A stretch of DNA of 9,451 nucleotides from JANRLJ01 sp034437895 (GTDB lineage: Bacteria; Chloroflexota; Anaerolineae; Aggregatilineales; Phototrophicaceae). The stretch covers positions 1 through 9,451 of the forward strand of contig DAOTTO010000180.1 of NCBI GenBank assembly GCA_034437895.1, written 5' to 3'. The notes beneath the pieces were generated by a model that worked only from the letters and a program-made list of their open reading frames with translations, was not told where the DNA came from and searched no databases. The translations under genes and the position numbers were made by a program. This document shows, piece after piece, positions 1 through 6,960 of this stretch (the stretch's first letter is position 1; each line of letters opens with the position of its first letter).

Positions 1-115
1 CCCCGGCCCCCTCTCCAATACTTGGAGAGGGGGAGAAAAACGCATCTTGAAGTCCCCTCTCCATGCAATGGGGAGGGGATTTAGGGGTGGGGTAAATGCG
101 TGAGCGAAAGTCCTA
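1..115 (+). mobile_element. MITE-like double-hairpin element, copy A (left end outside window)
   Basis: This stretch matches 9194-9308 at 113 of 115 positions without gaps. The only differences are position 60 (T, versus C at 9253) and position 98 (G, versus A at 9291). The match ends exactly at the TA of 114-115; the next base already differs. Hairpin 1 pairs 7-18 with 22-33 (12 bp, loop TAC). Hairpin 2 pairs 54-64 with 68-78 (11 bp, one G.T, loop GCA). The right terminal repeat AGCGAAAGTCCTA is at 103-115. The left terminal repeat seen in copy B would lie before position 1. There is no coding capacity. The element ends 5 bp from the stop codon of the neighbouring minus-strand gene, so that gene's transcript probably runs into the hairpins. 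By analogy this is a TA-inserting non-autonomous element; the mobilising transposase is not in the window. Confidence 0.8.
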
Positions 116-120
116 GATAC

Positions 121-645
121 TTAGGTCGCCACGATCACCGCGCTTGAATCTTGAACGTAGAGCGTATACAGATACCAACCCAGCATCAACAGCAGGGGCA
201 ACGAGGGCATATCCACAACGCCGGGGTCTAAACTGATTTCGCTGTTGATTTTAAATAAGCCGTCCGTCTTAAAGCCGACGATGGGTTCATCATCCGGGGT
301 TGCCCATCCCCATTTCGACCCCCAAAAGTTGCTTTGCTTCCAATTGAACGTCCGCCCATCGGTAAAGGTCAGCTTCCCGCCGGACATGCCGTTATAAGTG
401 AACACCGCAGGCTGCGCTTGTGTGCCGACGGATTTGATCTCGATGTGCTGCCCCCAGAAGCCCTTACGCTCGAATGTCCAGCGATTACCTACCGCTTCCA
501 CCTCAACCATTGACCGCCACATGCTCGCTTGATGAATGGTCGCCAGCACTTCGTCGTCATCGGTGCGAAGTTCGTAATCTTGTTTCAAAGCACTTGTCTG
601 TACCCAACGCAAGTTTTGTTCAAGCAATTCGTCAAAGACTTTCAT
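121..645 (-). CDS. Hypothetical protein, 174 aa, with hydrophobic C-terminus
   Basis: I do not recognise a named family with confidence. The start is supported by AGGGAG placed 6 nt before the ATG at 645, with a consensus-like -10 box about 40 bp upstream. The protein is rich in Trp, Phe and Gly and appears to be mostly beta strand. Two similar segments recur, around residues 56-66 (W-T-F-E-R-K-G-F-W-G) and 100-114 (F-N-W-K-Q-S-N-F-W-G-S-K-W), which suggests a repeated beta-hairpin unit. A tubby-like/LURP-one-related barrel is one possible fold, but this is a guess. Residues about 148-164 (L-P-L-L-L-M-L-G-W-Y-L-Y-T-L-Y-V) are hydrophobic and could be a buried terminal helix, as in tubby-type folds, or a weak membrane anchor. 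No signal peptide is seen. It is divergent from the RRM gene and is followed within 5 bp by repeat copy A. Confidence 0.75.
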   Translation of the reverse strand: MKVFDELLEQNLRWVQTSALKQDYELRTDDDEVLATIHQASMWRSMVEVEAVGNRWTFERKGFWGQHIEIKSVGTQAQPAVFTYNGMSGGKLTFTDGRTFNWKQSNFWGSKWGWATPDDEPIVGFKTDGLFKINSEISLDPGVVDMPSLPLLLMLGWYLYTLYVQDSSAVIVAT

Positions 646-684
646 CGTGGTCTCCCTTCAAAAATATTTTTCAACGCTTATTCT

Positions 685-690
685 ATTATA
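685..690 (-). promoter_or_regulatory. Candidate -10 box for the 174-aa gene
   Basis: On the minus strand this reads TATAAT, an exact sigma-70 -10 consensus. A start about 7 bp downstream would give a leader of roughly 30 nt before the ATG at 645, with the Shine-Dalgarno sequence inside it. No good -35 hexamer lies at 16-18 bp upstream; that stretch reads approximately AAACCC. The call therefore rests on the -10 match and its position. Confidence 0.4.
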
Positions 691-788
691 CGGAAAATTT
701 GGTTGTTGGGTTTCAGAAAAATCGGGCGAACTTGGAAAATAGCCCAACAGAAGTCGTTCTATAACCTGAGTTTCGGACAGTGTTTTCA

Positions 789-905
789 TTCTATCCCCAC
801 CCCTAAATCCCCTCTCTACGAAGTGGGGAGGGGACTTAAAGAACCATTATGAACCTTTTTTCTCCCCTTCGCCATTGCATGGAGAAGGGGTCGGGGGATG
901 AGGAC
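789..905 (-). mobile_element. Diverged, inverted relative of the double-hairpin element, copy C
   Basis: Read on the minus strand, this follows the plan of copies A and B in the same order: CATCCCCCGACCCC, hairpin 1, GAGAAAAA, a spacer ending in AAGT, hairpin 2, then GATTTAGGGGTGGGG. Hairpin 1 pairs 864-875 with 879-890 (12-nt arms with one mismatch, loop TGC on the plus strand). Hairpin 2 pairs 809-819 with 823-833 (11 bp with two G.T pairs, loop GAA). Arm and loop sequences differ from A and B, yet the pairing and 3-nt loops are kept. The terminal repeats are not clear, so the ends are approximate. This is an old copy or a sister family, located between two divergent genes. Confidence 0.65.
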
Positions 906-1135
906 ATCATAAAAGTTAATCAAAGTGCGCTATCCAAAACTGAGGTTCTATAAATGAGCGCAAAATTAGACAGAATTCGGAAATTGTGCAATCATTATAG
1001 GTGGTAGGGCAAACTGCTTGGGCCTGGATGCAAGTCGCGTTTGTGCTGTTCGTCAGATACGTCGCTTTTGCAATTATTGCCACATCAGCTTGATGCTCTA
1101 TCACATTGTATTTTCTGTATCTACAGGAGCAAGTC
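906..1135 (+). other. Upstream/leader region of the RRM gene, no recognised element
   Basis: I see no convincing gene here on either strand. The open frames are short and lack ribosome sites. TATAGG-like and TTGCAA-like hexamers occur but do not form a well-spaced promoter pair. Genes for small bacterial RRM proteins often have long regulated 5' leaders, so this stretch may contain the promoter and such a leader, but no definite structure can be assigned. The Shine-Dalgarno sequence AGGAG is at 1125-1129. Confidence 0.35.
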
Positions 1136-1486
1136 ATGACCAAAAAGCTGTACGTCGGCAACCTCTCTTATGGTTCAACCGAGGACCAGCTCCGTGAACT
1201 CTTCTCATCCGCCGGTGATATCGCCAGTGTGACGATCATCATTGACCGGGAAACTGGACGCTCCAAAGGCTTCGGTTTTATTGAGATGGAAACGGACGAA
1301 GGCGCTGAAGAAGCGATTAAAAAGTTTAATGGGTATGAGTTGGAACGCCGCGCATTAACCGTGAACGAGGCGCGTCCGCGTGAAGATCGTCCGCGTATGG
1401 GCGGCGGGGGTGATTGGGGTGATCGTGCGCCACGCGGGGATGATCGTGGGCCGCGCCGCGATGACCGTCGCAACACACGTTATTAA
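1136..1486 (+). CDS. RRM-domain RNA-binding protein with Arg/Gly/Asp-rich tail
   Basis: This 116-residue protein has a single RNA recognition motif at about residues 2-80. RNP2 is L-Y-V-G-N-L (residues 5-10) and RNP1 is K-G-F-G-F-I-E-M (about 44-51), both with the expected aromatics. The remainder is a low-complexity tail rich in Gly, Arg and Asp. This is the layout of cyanobacterial and Chloroflexota Rbp-type proteins, which bind single-stranded RNA and are often linked to cold adaptation or mRNA handling in the cytoplasm. An in-frame ATG at 1106 exists, but the start at 1136 is preferred because AGGAG (1125-1129) lies 6 nt before it and the RRM begins directly there. It is the only complete plus-strand gene, is divergent from the 174-aa gene, converges on the sugar operon, and is followed by a terminator. 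Confidence 0.93.
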   Translation: MTKKLYVGNLSYGSTEDQLRELFSSAGDIASVTIIIDRETGRSKGFGFIEMETDEGAEEAIKKFNGYELERRALTVNEARPREDRPRMGGGGDWGDRAPRGDDRGPRRDDRRNTRY

Positions 1487-1516
1487 GTTTAAACAGAATA
1501 ATTTTAAAATCTTTTT

Positions 1517-1539
1517 AGGGCGACTCGTTGAGCCGCCCT
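1517..1539 (+). terminator. Rho-independent-type terminator between convergent genes
   Basis: AGGGCG (1517-1522) pairs with CGCCCT (1534-1539). One A/C mismatch follows, then CTC (1524-1526) pairs with GAG (1530-1532) around the loop GTT. The plus-strand transcript continues with TTATTTGTTAT, a moderate U-rich tract, 31 nt after the RRM stop codon. On the minus strand the hairpin lies 7 nt beyond the GH1 stop codon but is followed by A-rich sequence, so it is a weaker terminator in that direction and may serve mainly as a 3'-end stabiliser. Confidence 0.7.
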
Positions 1540-1545
1540 TATTTG

Positions 1546-2904
1546 TTATAGCTCGCTTGGGACAGCCGCCGTCTGGCTGGCGATCCAGTCCCGATAAAAG
1601 TGAGCGCTGCGCTTGAGGATACGGCGCTGCGTGGGGAAATCGACATAAATAATGCCGAAGCGCTTGCTGTAGCCCTCTCCCCATTCAAAGTTATCCAACA
1701 AACTCCAGGCAAAATAGCCCTTCATCGGTACGCCCTGCGAGATTGCCTCCTCCACCGCCGCGAAATGTGATTCATAGTACGCAGTACGGCGCGGGTCTTC
1801 GATAATCGAGGGCAGTGTCCCATCTAGGGGGAGGTTTTCGGGAAAGGCCGCGCCATTTTCGGTCACATAAAGAGCAGCGGGCGCATAATCCTGCCACACC
1901 CGCACCAGTGACTCGGTGAGTCCAGCCGGATACACTTCCCAATTCATCTCGGTAATTTCAGCGCCCTCAACTGGAACAATCTCGCCCCCAAGCCAGCCAT
2001 CGGGATTCGCAGCGATCACGTTGCGCCGATAATAATTGATTCCGAGAAAATCTATCGGCACAGCGGCGGCTTTAACCGAGGCCAAATCAATGCCATCAAG
2101 CGTATCCCCCAGAACAGCCACCAAATCCGCCGGATATTCACCCTTAAAAAGGGGGTCTAAGAACCAACGATTTTGGAAGGCATCATACAGGGAAACCGCT
2201 TTTGCGTCTGCTTCCGAGTCGGCAGCGGGATGATAGGGGATAATATCCACCACGATTCCAGCCTGCGCGTCCGGGACGTTCTGCCGGATGACCGGAATGG
2301 CTGCGCCGTGCGAGAGCAAAACATGATGCGCCACACGGTAAGCGGCTATAGGATCCATTTTACCGGGGGCATGTCGTCCGATCAGATTGCCGACGAAAGC
2401 CACCACTGCCGGTTCATTGTGGGTTGCCCAATGCTTCACCCGATCACCTAGTCGCCGCGAGACGACATCGGCATAATCGGCGAACCACCCCACAATGTCA
2501 GGATTTTCCCAACCGTCGCCGCGATCTTGCAGTGCTTGCGGCAAATCCCAGTGATAGAGCGTCAAATAGGGCGTAATTTTTTCGGCGAGTAAGGCATCCA
2601 CCAGACGATCATAAAAATCTAAGCCTTGAGCGTTAATCTCTCCCGTCCCTTGCGGAAGAACGCGAGGCCACGACACCGAAAAACGATACCCGCGCAGTCC
2701 GAGCGATTTCATCAGCGCGACATCAGCCTGATAGCGATTCAGATGATCGCAGGCGATATCGCCCGTATCGCCGTTTTTCACGTTGCCGGGTGTGTGCGAA
2801 AATCGCTGCCAGATGCACTCGCCGCGTCCCCCTTCACCTTGTGAACCTTCAATCTGGTAGCTGGCAGTCGCCGCGCCCCAAACAAAATCTTGCGGAAATG
2901 TCAT
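1546..2904 (-). CDS. GH1 family beta-glucosidase
   Basis: A full-length (452 aa) glycoside hydrolase family 1 enzyme, a retaining (beta/alpha)8 barrel that hydrolyses terminal beta-linked glucose or related sugars from oligosaccharides. The GH1 N-terminal signature F-V-W-G-A-A-T-A-S-Y-Q-I-E-G spans residues 7-20. The acid/base Glu164 lies in T-H-N-E-P (161-165); His at the second position differs from the more common Leu or Phe. The nucleophile Glu349 lies in Y-V-T-E-N-G (346-351). N-Y-Y (290-292) and the sugar-binding W-S-L-L-D-N-F-E-W (400-408) are intact. There is no signal peptide, so it acts in the cytoplasm, probably on imported oligosaccharides. AGGAG lies 10 nt before the ATG. It is the last gene of the probable sugar operon, 35 bp after the preceding stop codon. 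Family-level names such as bglA/bglB would fit, but the natural substrate is not readable from sequence. Confidence 0.96.
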   Translation of the reverse strand: MTFPQDFVWGAATASYQIEGSQGEGGRGECIWQRFSHTPGNVKNGDTGDIACDHLNRYQADVALMKSLGLRGYRFSVSWPRVLPQGTGEINAQGLDFYDRLVDALLAEKITPYLTLYHWDLPQALQDRGDGWENPDIVGWFADYADVVSRRLGDRVKHWATHNEPAVVAFVGNLIGRHAPGKMDPIAAYRVAHHVLLSHGAAIPVIRQNVPDAQAGIVVDIIPYHPAADSEADAKAVSLYDAFQNRWFLDPLFKGEYPADLVAVLGDTLDGIDLASVKAAAVPIDFLGINYYRRNVIAANPDGWLGGEIVPVEGAEITEMNWEVYPAGLTESLVRVWQDYAPAALYVTENGAAFPENLPLDGTLPSIIEDPRRTAYYESHFAAVEEAISQGVPMKGYFAWSLLDNFEWGEGYSKRFGIIYVDFPTQRRILKRSAHFYRDWIASQTAAVPSEL

Positions 2905-2939
2905 GATTCCATCACTCCTGCTTTATCCATTAAACACTC

Positions 2940-4184
2940 TCACGCCACCCACATATCATAGGTAAATAACGTGACCAATAATCCCATCAACAGCAAACTC
3001 GCCACCGTCCACGCACGATCAAAGGCGATGTTGCGCCCCAGACGGCTTAAGAAAATGGTGATGGAAGGAATCACCAATACATAACGAATTAGACTTTGTG
3101 GGTAGCCGCTGGTTAAGGCGATAAACAGCACCGCTAATCCAAACAACGCAACACCCGGATAACGCCGCAGTGTGAAAAGGCAGGCCACCAAAGCCAATAA
3201 AACTGCTGAAATTTCTAGCAGCATGTAAATCTGCCGCTGCGGATTAAGCTCACCCCACGCGGATAAAATTCCCTTCCAGCCGTTGAAGGAGCCTTCAAAG
3301 TCCAACAGATTGCGCCCGAACCAGGTGGTTTCCACCAGTTCAAACTGCTCACCGAGCGCAACACGCCAGATCAAATAGGCCGCGAGCGGCGCGAGAACGA
3401 GCAGCCCTTTCGCTAAAGTCAGTGGTTGGATTTTACCCGCACGATATTCTACCCAAACATCGTTCAACCAGACTAGCGCCAGCGGGATTATCAACAGCGC
3501 CCCGACGGAACGAGTCCACGTTGCCAGCATAGCCAGAACAGCCGCTGGAATCAGCATCCGCCTTTTGAGCAGCGCCAATGTGCCAAACGCAAAGCCGATA
3601 AACAGGCCTTCGGTATAGACCTGCGCCAGAAAAAAGCCAGTCGGGAAGATCAATAAATAAAATCCGGCGCGGAGTCCGCCTTCATCGCCCAATTCATCCC
3701 GGACAAGATCATAAAGCGCGATCAATCCCGCTAATGTTCCGAGGAGCGCGACGAACACCCCTGCCAATGATGAGGCGGCGATAGGTTCCATGCCCAACAG
3801 CTTCAACGGCGCGGCAACCGCACCCATCACCATCGGATACAGCGGGAAAAAGGCGTAATTCATCGAGAGATCGCGCTGACCATTTTCATCGCGCACCGTC
3901 ACCAGTCGGATATTCGGATCGTCATAGCCGTAAGTAGCAATCGACAAATAAAATTCCGAATCCCAAGAAGCCTGCCGATTCATAAACGGCTCGGTCAGAT
4001 AAATCTTATCGCTCTGGCTGTTACGATTGGTTTCGTTGGATGTCCAGTCAGTGGCATAATCGGGACGGTCAGGCTGCATCCGCATCTCGACCAGCTTCTG
4101 GAAGCCAATCACGATGATCGCCCACGCCAGCCACATCAAAAAAATAATTCTTAAGTACCGATTTTTGAGCATAAAGTCATTCAT
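2940..4184 (-). CDS. PIG-V/Gpi18-like membrane mannosyltransferase homologue
   Basis: This 414-residue multispanning membrane protein resembles the PIG-V/Gpi18 group (COG5542-type) of GT-C glycosyltransferases, which use lipid-linked sugar donors. After a first transmembrane segment (about 12-30) comes an extracytoplasmic loop with W-D-S-E-F-Y-L-S-I-A (74-83), whose W-D pair is the hallmark acidic site, then A-F-F-P-L-Y-P (111-117). The segment F-P-T-G-F-F-L-A-Q-V-Y-T-E-G-L-F (180-195) is also characteristic. Several more hydrophobic segments follow, and R-Y-V-L-V-I-P (367-373) lies near the end. The start has no clear Shine-Dalgarno sequence; the ATG at 4184 was chosen because it gives the full N-terminus, with the Met at residue 5 as an alternative. 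It sits inside a glycoside-degradation operon, which is unusual for a synthetic enzyme. The acceptor is unknown. Confidence 0.8.
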   Translation of the reverse strand: MNDFMLKNRYLRIIFLMWLAWAIIVIGFQKLVEMRMQPDRPDYATDWTSNETNRNSQSDKIYLTEPFMNRQASWDSEFYLSIATYGYDDPNIRLVTVRDENGQRDLSMNYAFFPLYPMVMGAVAAPLKLLGMEPIAASSLAGVFVALLGTLAGLIALYDLVRDELGDEGGLRAGFYLLIFPTGFFLAQVYTEGLFIGFAFGTLALLKRRMLIPAAVLAMLATWTRSVGALLIIPLALVWLNDVWVEYRAGKIQPLTLAKGLLVLAPLAAYLIWRVALGEQFELVETTWFGRNLLDFEGSFNGWKGILSAWGELNPQRQIYMLLEISAVLLALVACLFTLRRYPGVALFGLAVLFIALTSGYPQSLIRYVLVIPSITIFLSRLGRNIAFDRAWTVASLLLMGLLVTLFTYDMWVA

Positions 4185-4252
4185 CCATGTACGCTGTAAA
4201 CCATATAGGCGTACGGTTGGTGCGCCCCTATAAAGGCTATAAGAGACAAGTT

Positions 4253-5497
4253 TTATTTAACGTTTTCGTACTGTTCCAAGTACTGCTGATACAGCCGTAC
4301 CATGTGTTGCACAGGCTCGGCATAATACTCGTCGGGTGTAATGTCCAGCGTGATAGTGCGCGGCGGCTGTGGATTCACGGTTGGTTTGGTCGCGGCGAAA
4401 CGCTTAATCACTTCCGCATGGGGCTTTAATGAGCCATCAGGCCGGACGAGGCCGAAGAATCGTTCGTGTTTCGCGCCGTCATCATCGCAGGGCGGTTTGT
4501 TCCAAAGTTCGGGGATATAATCGGCATAGCACCACATCATCGCGCCCGTCGCGCCGACTTCGACCAATTTGGGCAAAACGGCCTCGACATAATCCGCCAA
4601 GTCCTGCTCGGAAGCCATAAACTGCGTGCGAGCTTGTCCGTAAGCCGTCCATTCCCAGACCTGCGATGCTTCGCCTTGTGGCGCGGTGCAGCCGCCCCAT
4701 TCTTCCATCAAGGTTGGTTTGCCGCATAAAGCCGAGACCAACGCGCATGTGAACGGCACAAGATCGGGGTCGAGATTGTCCCGCGCTATTGCCGGGAGAT
4801 ACATCGGGTAAGCGTGCATAACGGCAACATCGGTTTCGCTGTAAACCTCATTTATACGGAGGTGATTATCCTCCAGCAAACTGGCGACATGCAGCCCACA
4901 GGTCACGAGATGCGCCGGGTCGATTCCTTTAATCAACCGGGTCATCTCGCGCACCCAGCTTTGTCCGGCGGTTGATGTTTCCGGCACAGCGAACAAATCA
5001 GGCTCGTTACCCAGATTCCACATCCACACGGCGGGATGATCTTTGAGCTGATTCACTACCGTCCGCAGCAAGAGGCGCTGTGCATCCAAAGCAACTGCGT
5101 CATGATAGGGGTTGCGATACCCGCCGCTGACGATGTTCCCCGCGCTGACAATCTGCCGGACATGGCGGCTGGGTACAGTGCCGTCTGCGTCCAATAACCA
5201 GCGTGGCGACCAATTGGGGCCGCTCATGTGTCCGGTGAAGAAGGTAATATCCAGCTTCAGCCCACATTCAGCGGCGATGTCGCACACGGTGGTTAAATTT
5301 TTAAGACATTCAGGCGATACGGCATCCGGCGTGGGCTGAAAATCATCCCAAAGCAGAAAAAAGCGAACAATATTCATGCCAATAGCGGCGATCACGTTGA
5401 ATTCCTCGCGCACTTCCGCCGCATCGAAATCCGACCACCAATACATCGCTTTACGCCGAGGCCAATAATTGACCCCCAATACAAACGGTTCTGTCAT
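4253..5497 (-). CDS. Cytoplasmic clan GH-A glycoside hydrolase, GH5-like
   Basis: A 414-residue (beta/alpha)8-barrel glycosidase. The acid/base is probably Glu165 in N-L-G-N-E-P (161-166), and the nucleophile Glu266 in L-M-E-E-W-G (263-268). M-M-W-C-Y-A-D-Y (320-327) marks strand 8, and F-G-L-V-R-P-D-G-S-L-K-P (348-359) is typical of the C-terminal edge of such barrels. The closest broad group is the endo-beta-mannanase-like COG3934/GH5 set, but the substrate (mannan, glucan or other) cannot be decided. There is no signal peptide, and nine cysteines are consistent with a reducing cytoplasm. AGGA lies about 6 nt before the ATG. It starts 16 bp after the stop codon of the secreted glycosidase, so the two are almost certainly co-transcribed and may act on the same glycan outside and inside the cell. 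Confidence 0.88.
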   Translation of the reverse strand: MTEPFVLGVNYWPRRKAMYWWSDFDAAEVREEFNVIAAIGMNIVRFFLLWDDFQPTPDAVSPECLKNLTTVCDIAAECGLKLDITFFTGHMSGPNWSPRWLLDADGTVPSRHVRQIVSAGNIVSGGYRNPYHDAVALDAQRLLLRTVVNQLKDHPAVWMWNLGNEPDLFAVPETSTAGQSWVREMTRLIKGIDPAHLVTCGLHVASLLEDNHLRINEVYSETDVAVMHAYPMYLPAIARDNLDPDLVPFTCALVSALCGKPTLMEEWGGCTAPQGEASQVWEWTAYGQARTQFMASEQDLADYVEAVLPKLVEVGATGAMMWCYADYIPELWNKPPCDDDGAKHERFFGLVRPDGSLKPHAEVIKRFAATKPTVNPQPPRTITLDITPDEYYAEPVQHMVRLYQQYLEQYENVK

Positions 5498-5513
5498 GAT
5501 TTTTCCTAAACGG

Positions 5514-6860
5514 TTAATTAGTACCCGGTATCACATAAACGGTCACAGATTGCGCTTGCAGCATTATCTCTGTGCCGTCATTTACTGTTTCTGAGTCGAT
5601 TTGCTCCGCGTTATGCGGCGCACCAGGTGCGGCATCAAACAGCCAGACTTCCGCATCACCGCTGGCAGAAAAGCCTTCAATCGAAAGAGTTTCGGTTTGC
5701 GCTTCTGTCGCCCAATTGACGATCATCAGGGTAAGCGCCCCATCTTCACGTTGAGCGGCATAGATGGATATATCAGGATTCGCCGACTCAGCCGCGAGTA
5801 GTTCTGTGCCGAAGTGGGTATACATCATATAGGTGTAATAAACAGGGCGAACACCATCACGAGTCAGCAAGCCATAACAGCGCGGGCCAACGCCTTGTAT
5901 ATCCCAGACGGTTACAATTTCGACTTGATTCCGAATCAACCGCCCCAAAACATCGGTTAACCACAGGGCATTAAAGAAAGAATCCACGCCTGCCTCGCCA
6001 CCACAAGCGAGATTTGAATTGGAGTTGATCTCTGTGATCGCCAGCGGAATATCGCGGCCTGCTGCCTCACGAATGATCTGGCGCAGATTGGGGATGCTGG
6101 CATCCCATTCCGCGACGGTGGCCTGTAGTCCGGCGACGGTAGCTGATCCATTCGGTGTACCGCCCGGATACGGATAGCGATGCAGCGAAACCACACTCAA
6201 CAAGTCGCCATTGGCGCGTAAAAATTCTTGCAGCCAATCGCGCCCTTCCGAGTCACGTGGGGATCCGCCGCCATTTCCTTCCAGGTAGGTGATAGTACCA
6301 GAATCGATGCTTAAAGGAACATATTGCGTAATATCCGGCCCCACAAACAAAATTGTGGGGTCAACCGCGAGCATCGCCTCAGCAATCGCCCGCCACTCCC
6401 GATTTAAATCCTCAGTCGTATAGGGCGTATCCATTGTGCTTAAAAAGATGTTAGGTTCGTTGCCGATGCTCCAATAACGAATGTTATATTCTTTCTCGAT
6501 ATTGACATAACGCACCGCTTCGGCAGCATCTTCCGGCGTTCCGCCCAATAATCGTACTGTTATCAAAGGTTCCGCGCCGATTTCCCGCGCCTGATAATTG
6601 AACACATCAAGCGACGTTAATTGGATGTCGCGGCGGTCACTATCCCCACCGCCTAAACGGGCAAAGCCTAATTCCAATGCCTGCGCCTGTGGCATGAGGG
6701 ACAGCGGAATAATGGCGTTTTGCCCAAGATTCGCGCCATAGACATACGGGCTAATCGTGCCGAGTGAGGCCGTCGCATCGATATATAGGCCGCTGTCTTG
6801 GGCGCTTACTCCGCTCACTATGAATAAAACAAGAATTAACCAGAGAATGCGTGATTTCAT
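5514..6860 (-). CDS. Secreted clan GH-A glycoside hydrolase (GH44/GH39/GH51-like, family unassigned)
   Basis: A 448-residue exported enzyme. A Sec signal peptide occupies residues 1-20: Lys and Arg at the N-terminus, a Leu/Ile/Val core, and the likely cleavage site V-S-A before Gln21. There is no lipobox cysteine. The barrel shows F-A-R-L-G-G-G (66-72), the acid/base Glu135 in Y-W-S-I-G-N-E-P (129-136), and the probable nucleophile Glu277 in L-A-I-T-E-I-N (273-279). From about residue 355 to the end there is a beta-sandwich-like domain, as in GH39, GH44, GH51 and GH79 enzymes. Only two cysteines occur (286 and 328), so they could form a disulfide outside the cell. Activity could be endo-glucanase, arabinofuranosidase or xylosidase; I cannot separate these. 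The start has no strong Shine-Dalgarno sequence, but the signal peptide fixes it. It follows permease 2 after a 100-bp gap holding a hairpin. Confidence 0.85.
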   Translation of the reverse strand: MKSRILWLILVLFIVSGVSAQDSGLYIDATASLGTISPYVYGANLGQNAIIPLSLMPQAQALELGFARLGGGDSDRRDIQLTSLDVFNYQAREIGAEPLITVRLLGGTPEDAAEAVRYVNIEKEYNIRYWSIGNEPNIFLSTMDTPYTTEDLNREWRAIAEAMLAVDPTILFVGPDITQYVPLSIDSGTITYLEGNGGGSPRDSEGRDWLQEFLRANGDLLSVVSLHRYPYPGGTPNGSATVAGLQATVAEWDASIPNLRQIIREAAGRDIPLAITEINSNSNLACGGEAGVDSFFNALWLTDVLGRLIRNQVEIVTVWDIQGVGPRCYGLLTRDGVRPVYYTYMMYTHFGTELLAAESANPDISIYAAQREDGALTLMIVNWATEAQTETLSIEGFSASGDAEVWLFDAAPGAPHNAEQIDSETVNDGTEIMLQAQSVTVYVIPGTN

Positions 6861-6916
6861 GATAAGTAAAGTCCAGGGATAAGTGGATACTCGTGATACG
6901 CTCTATTTTTTGGGAA

Positions 6917-6942
6917 GGGAGCAGCTTGTGTTTGCTGCCCCC
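6917..6942 (-). other. Intercistronic hairpin between permease 2 and the secreted glycosidase
   Basis: GGG-A-GCAGC (6917-6925) pairs with GCTGC-C-CCC (6934-6942): eight pairs around one A/C mismatch and an 8-nt loop. On the transcribed minus strand it begins about 18 nt after the permease stop codon and is followed by TTCCCAAAAAATAG, which lacks a U-tract. It is therefore unlikely to be a full intrinsic terminator. It may stabilise the upstream transporter mRNA or attenuate the glycosidase genes. Confidence 0.45.
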
Positions 6943-6960
6943 GCGACTGACTCATGTGCT

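Noticed and set aside
1106..1135. Upstream ATG extending the RRM protein by 10 residues
   Set aside because: The extension lies over the Shine-Dalgarno sequence of the ATG at 1136 and adds residues not expected before the RRM.
4187..4429. Plus-strand open frame of 80 codons between the GH5-like and PIG-V-like genes
   Set aside because: It is mostly antisense to the GH5-like gene and has no ribosome site. The 68-bp gap itself shows no structure.
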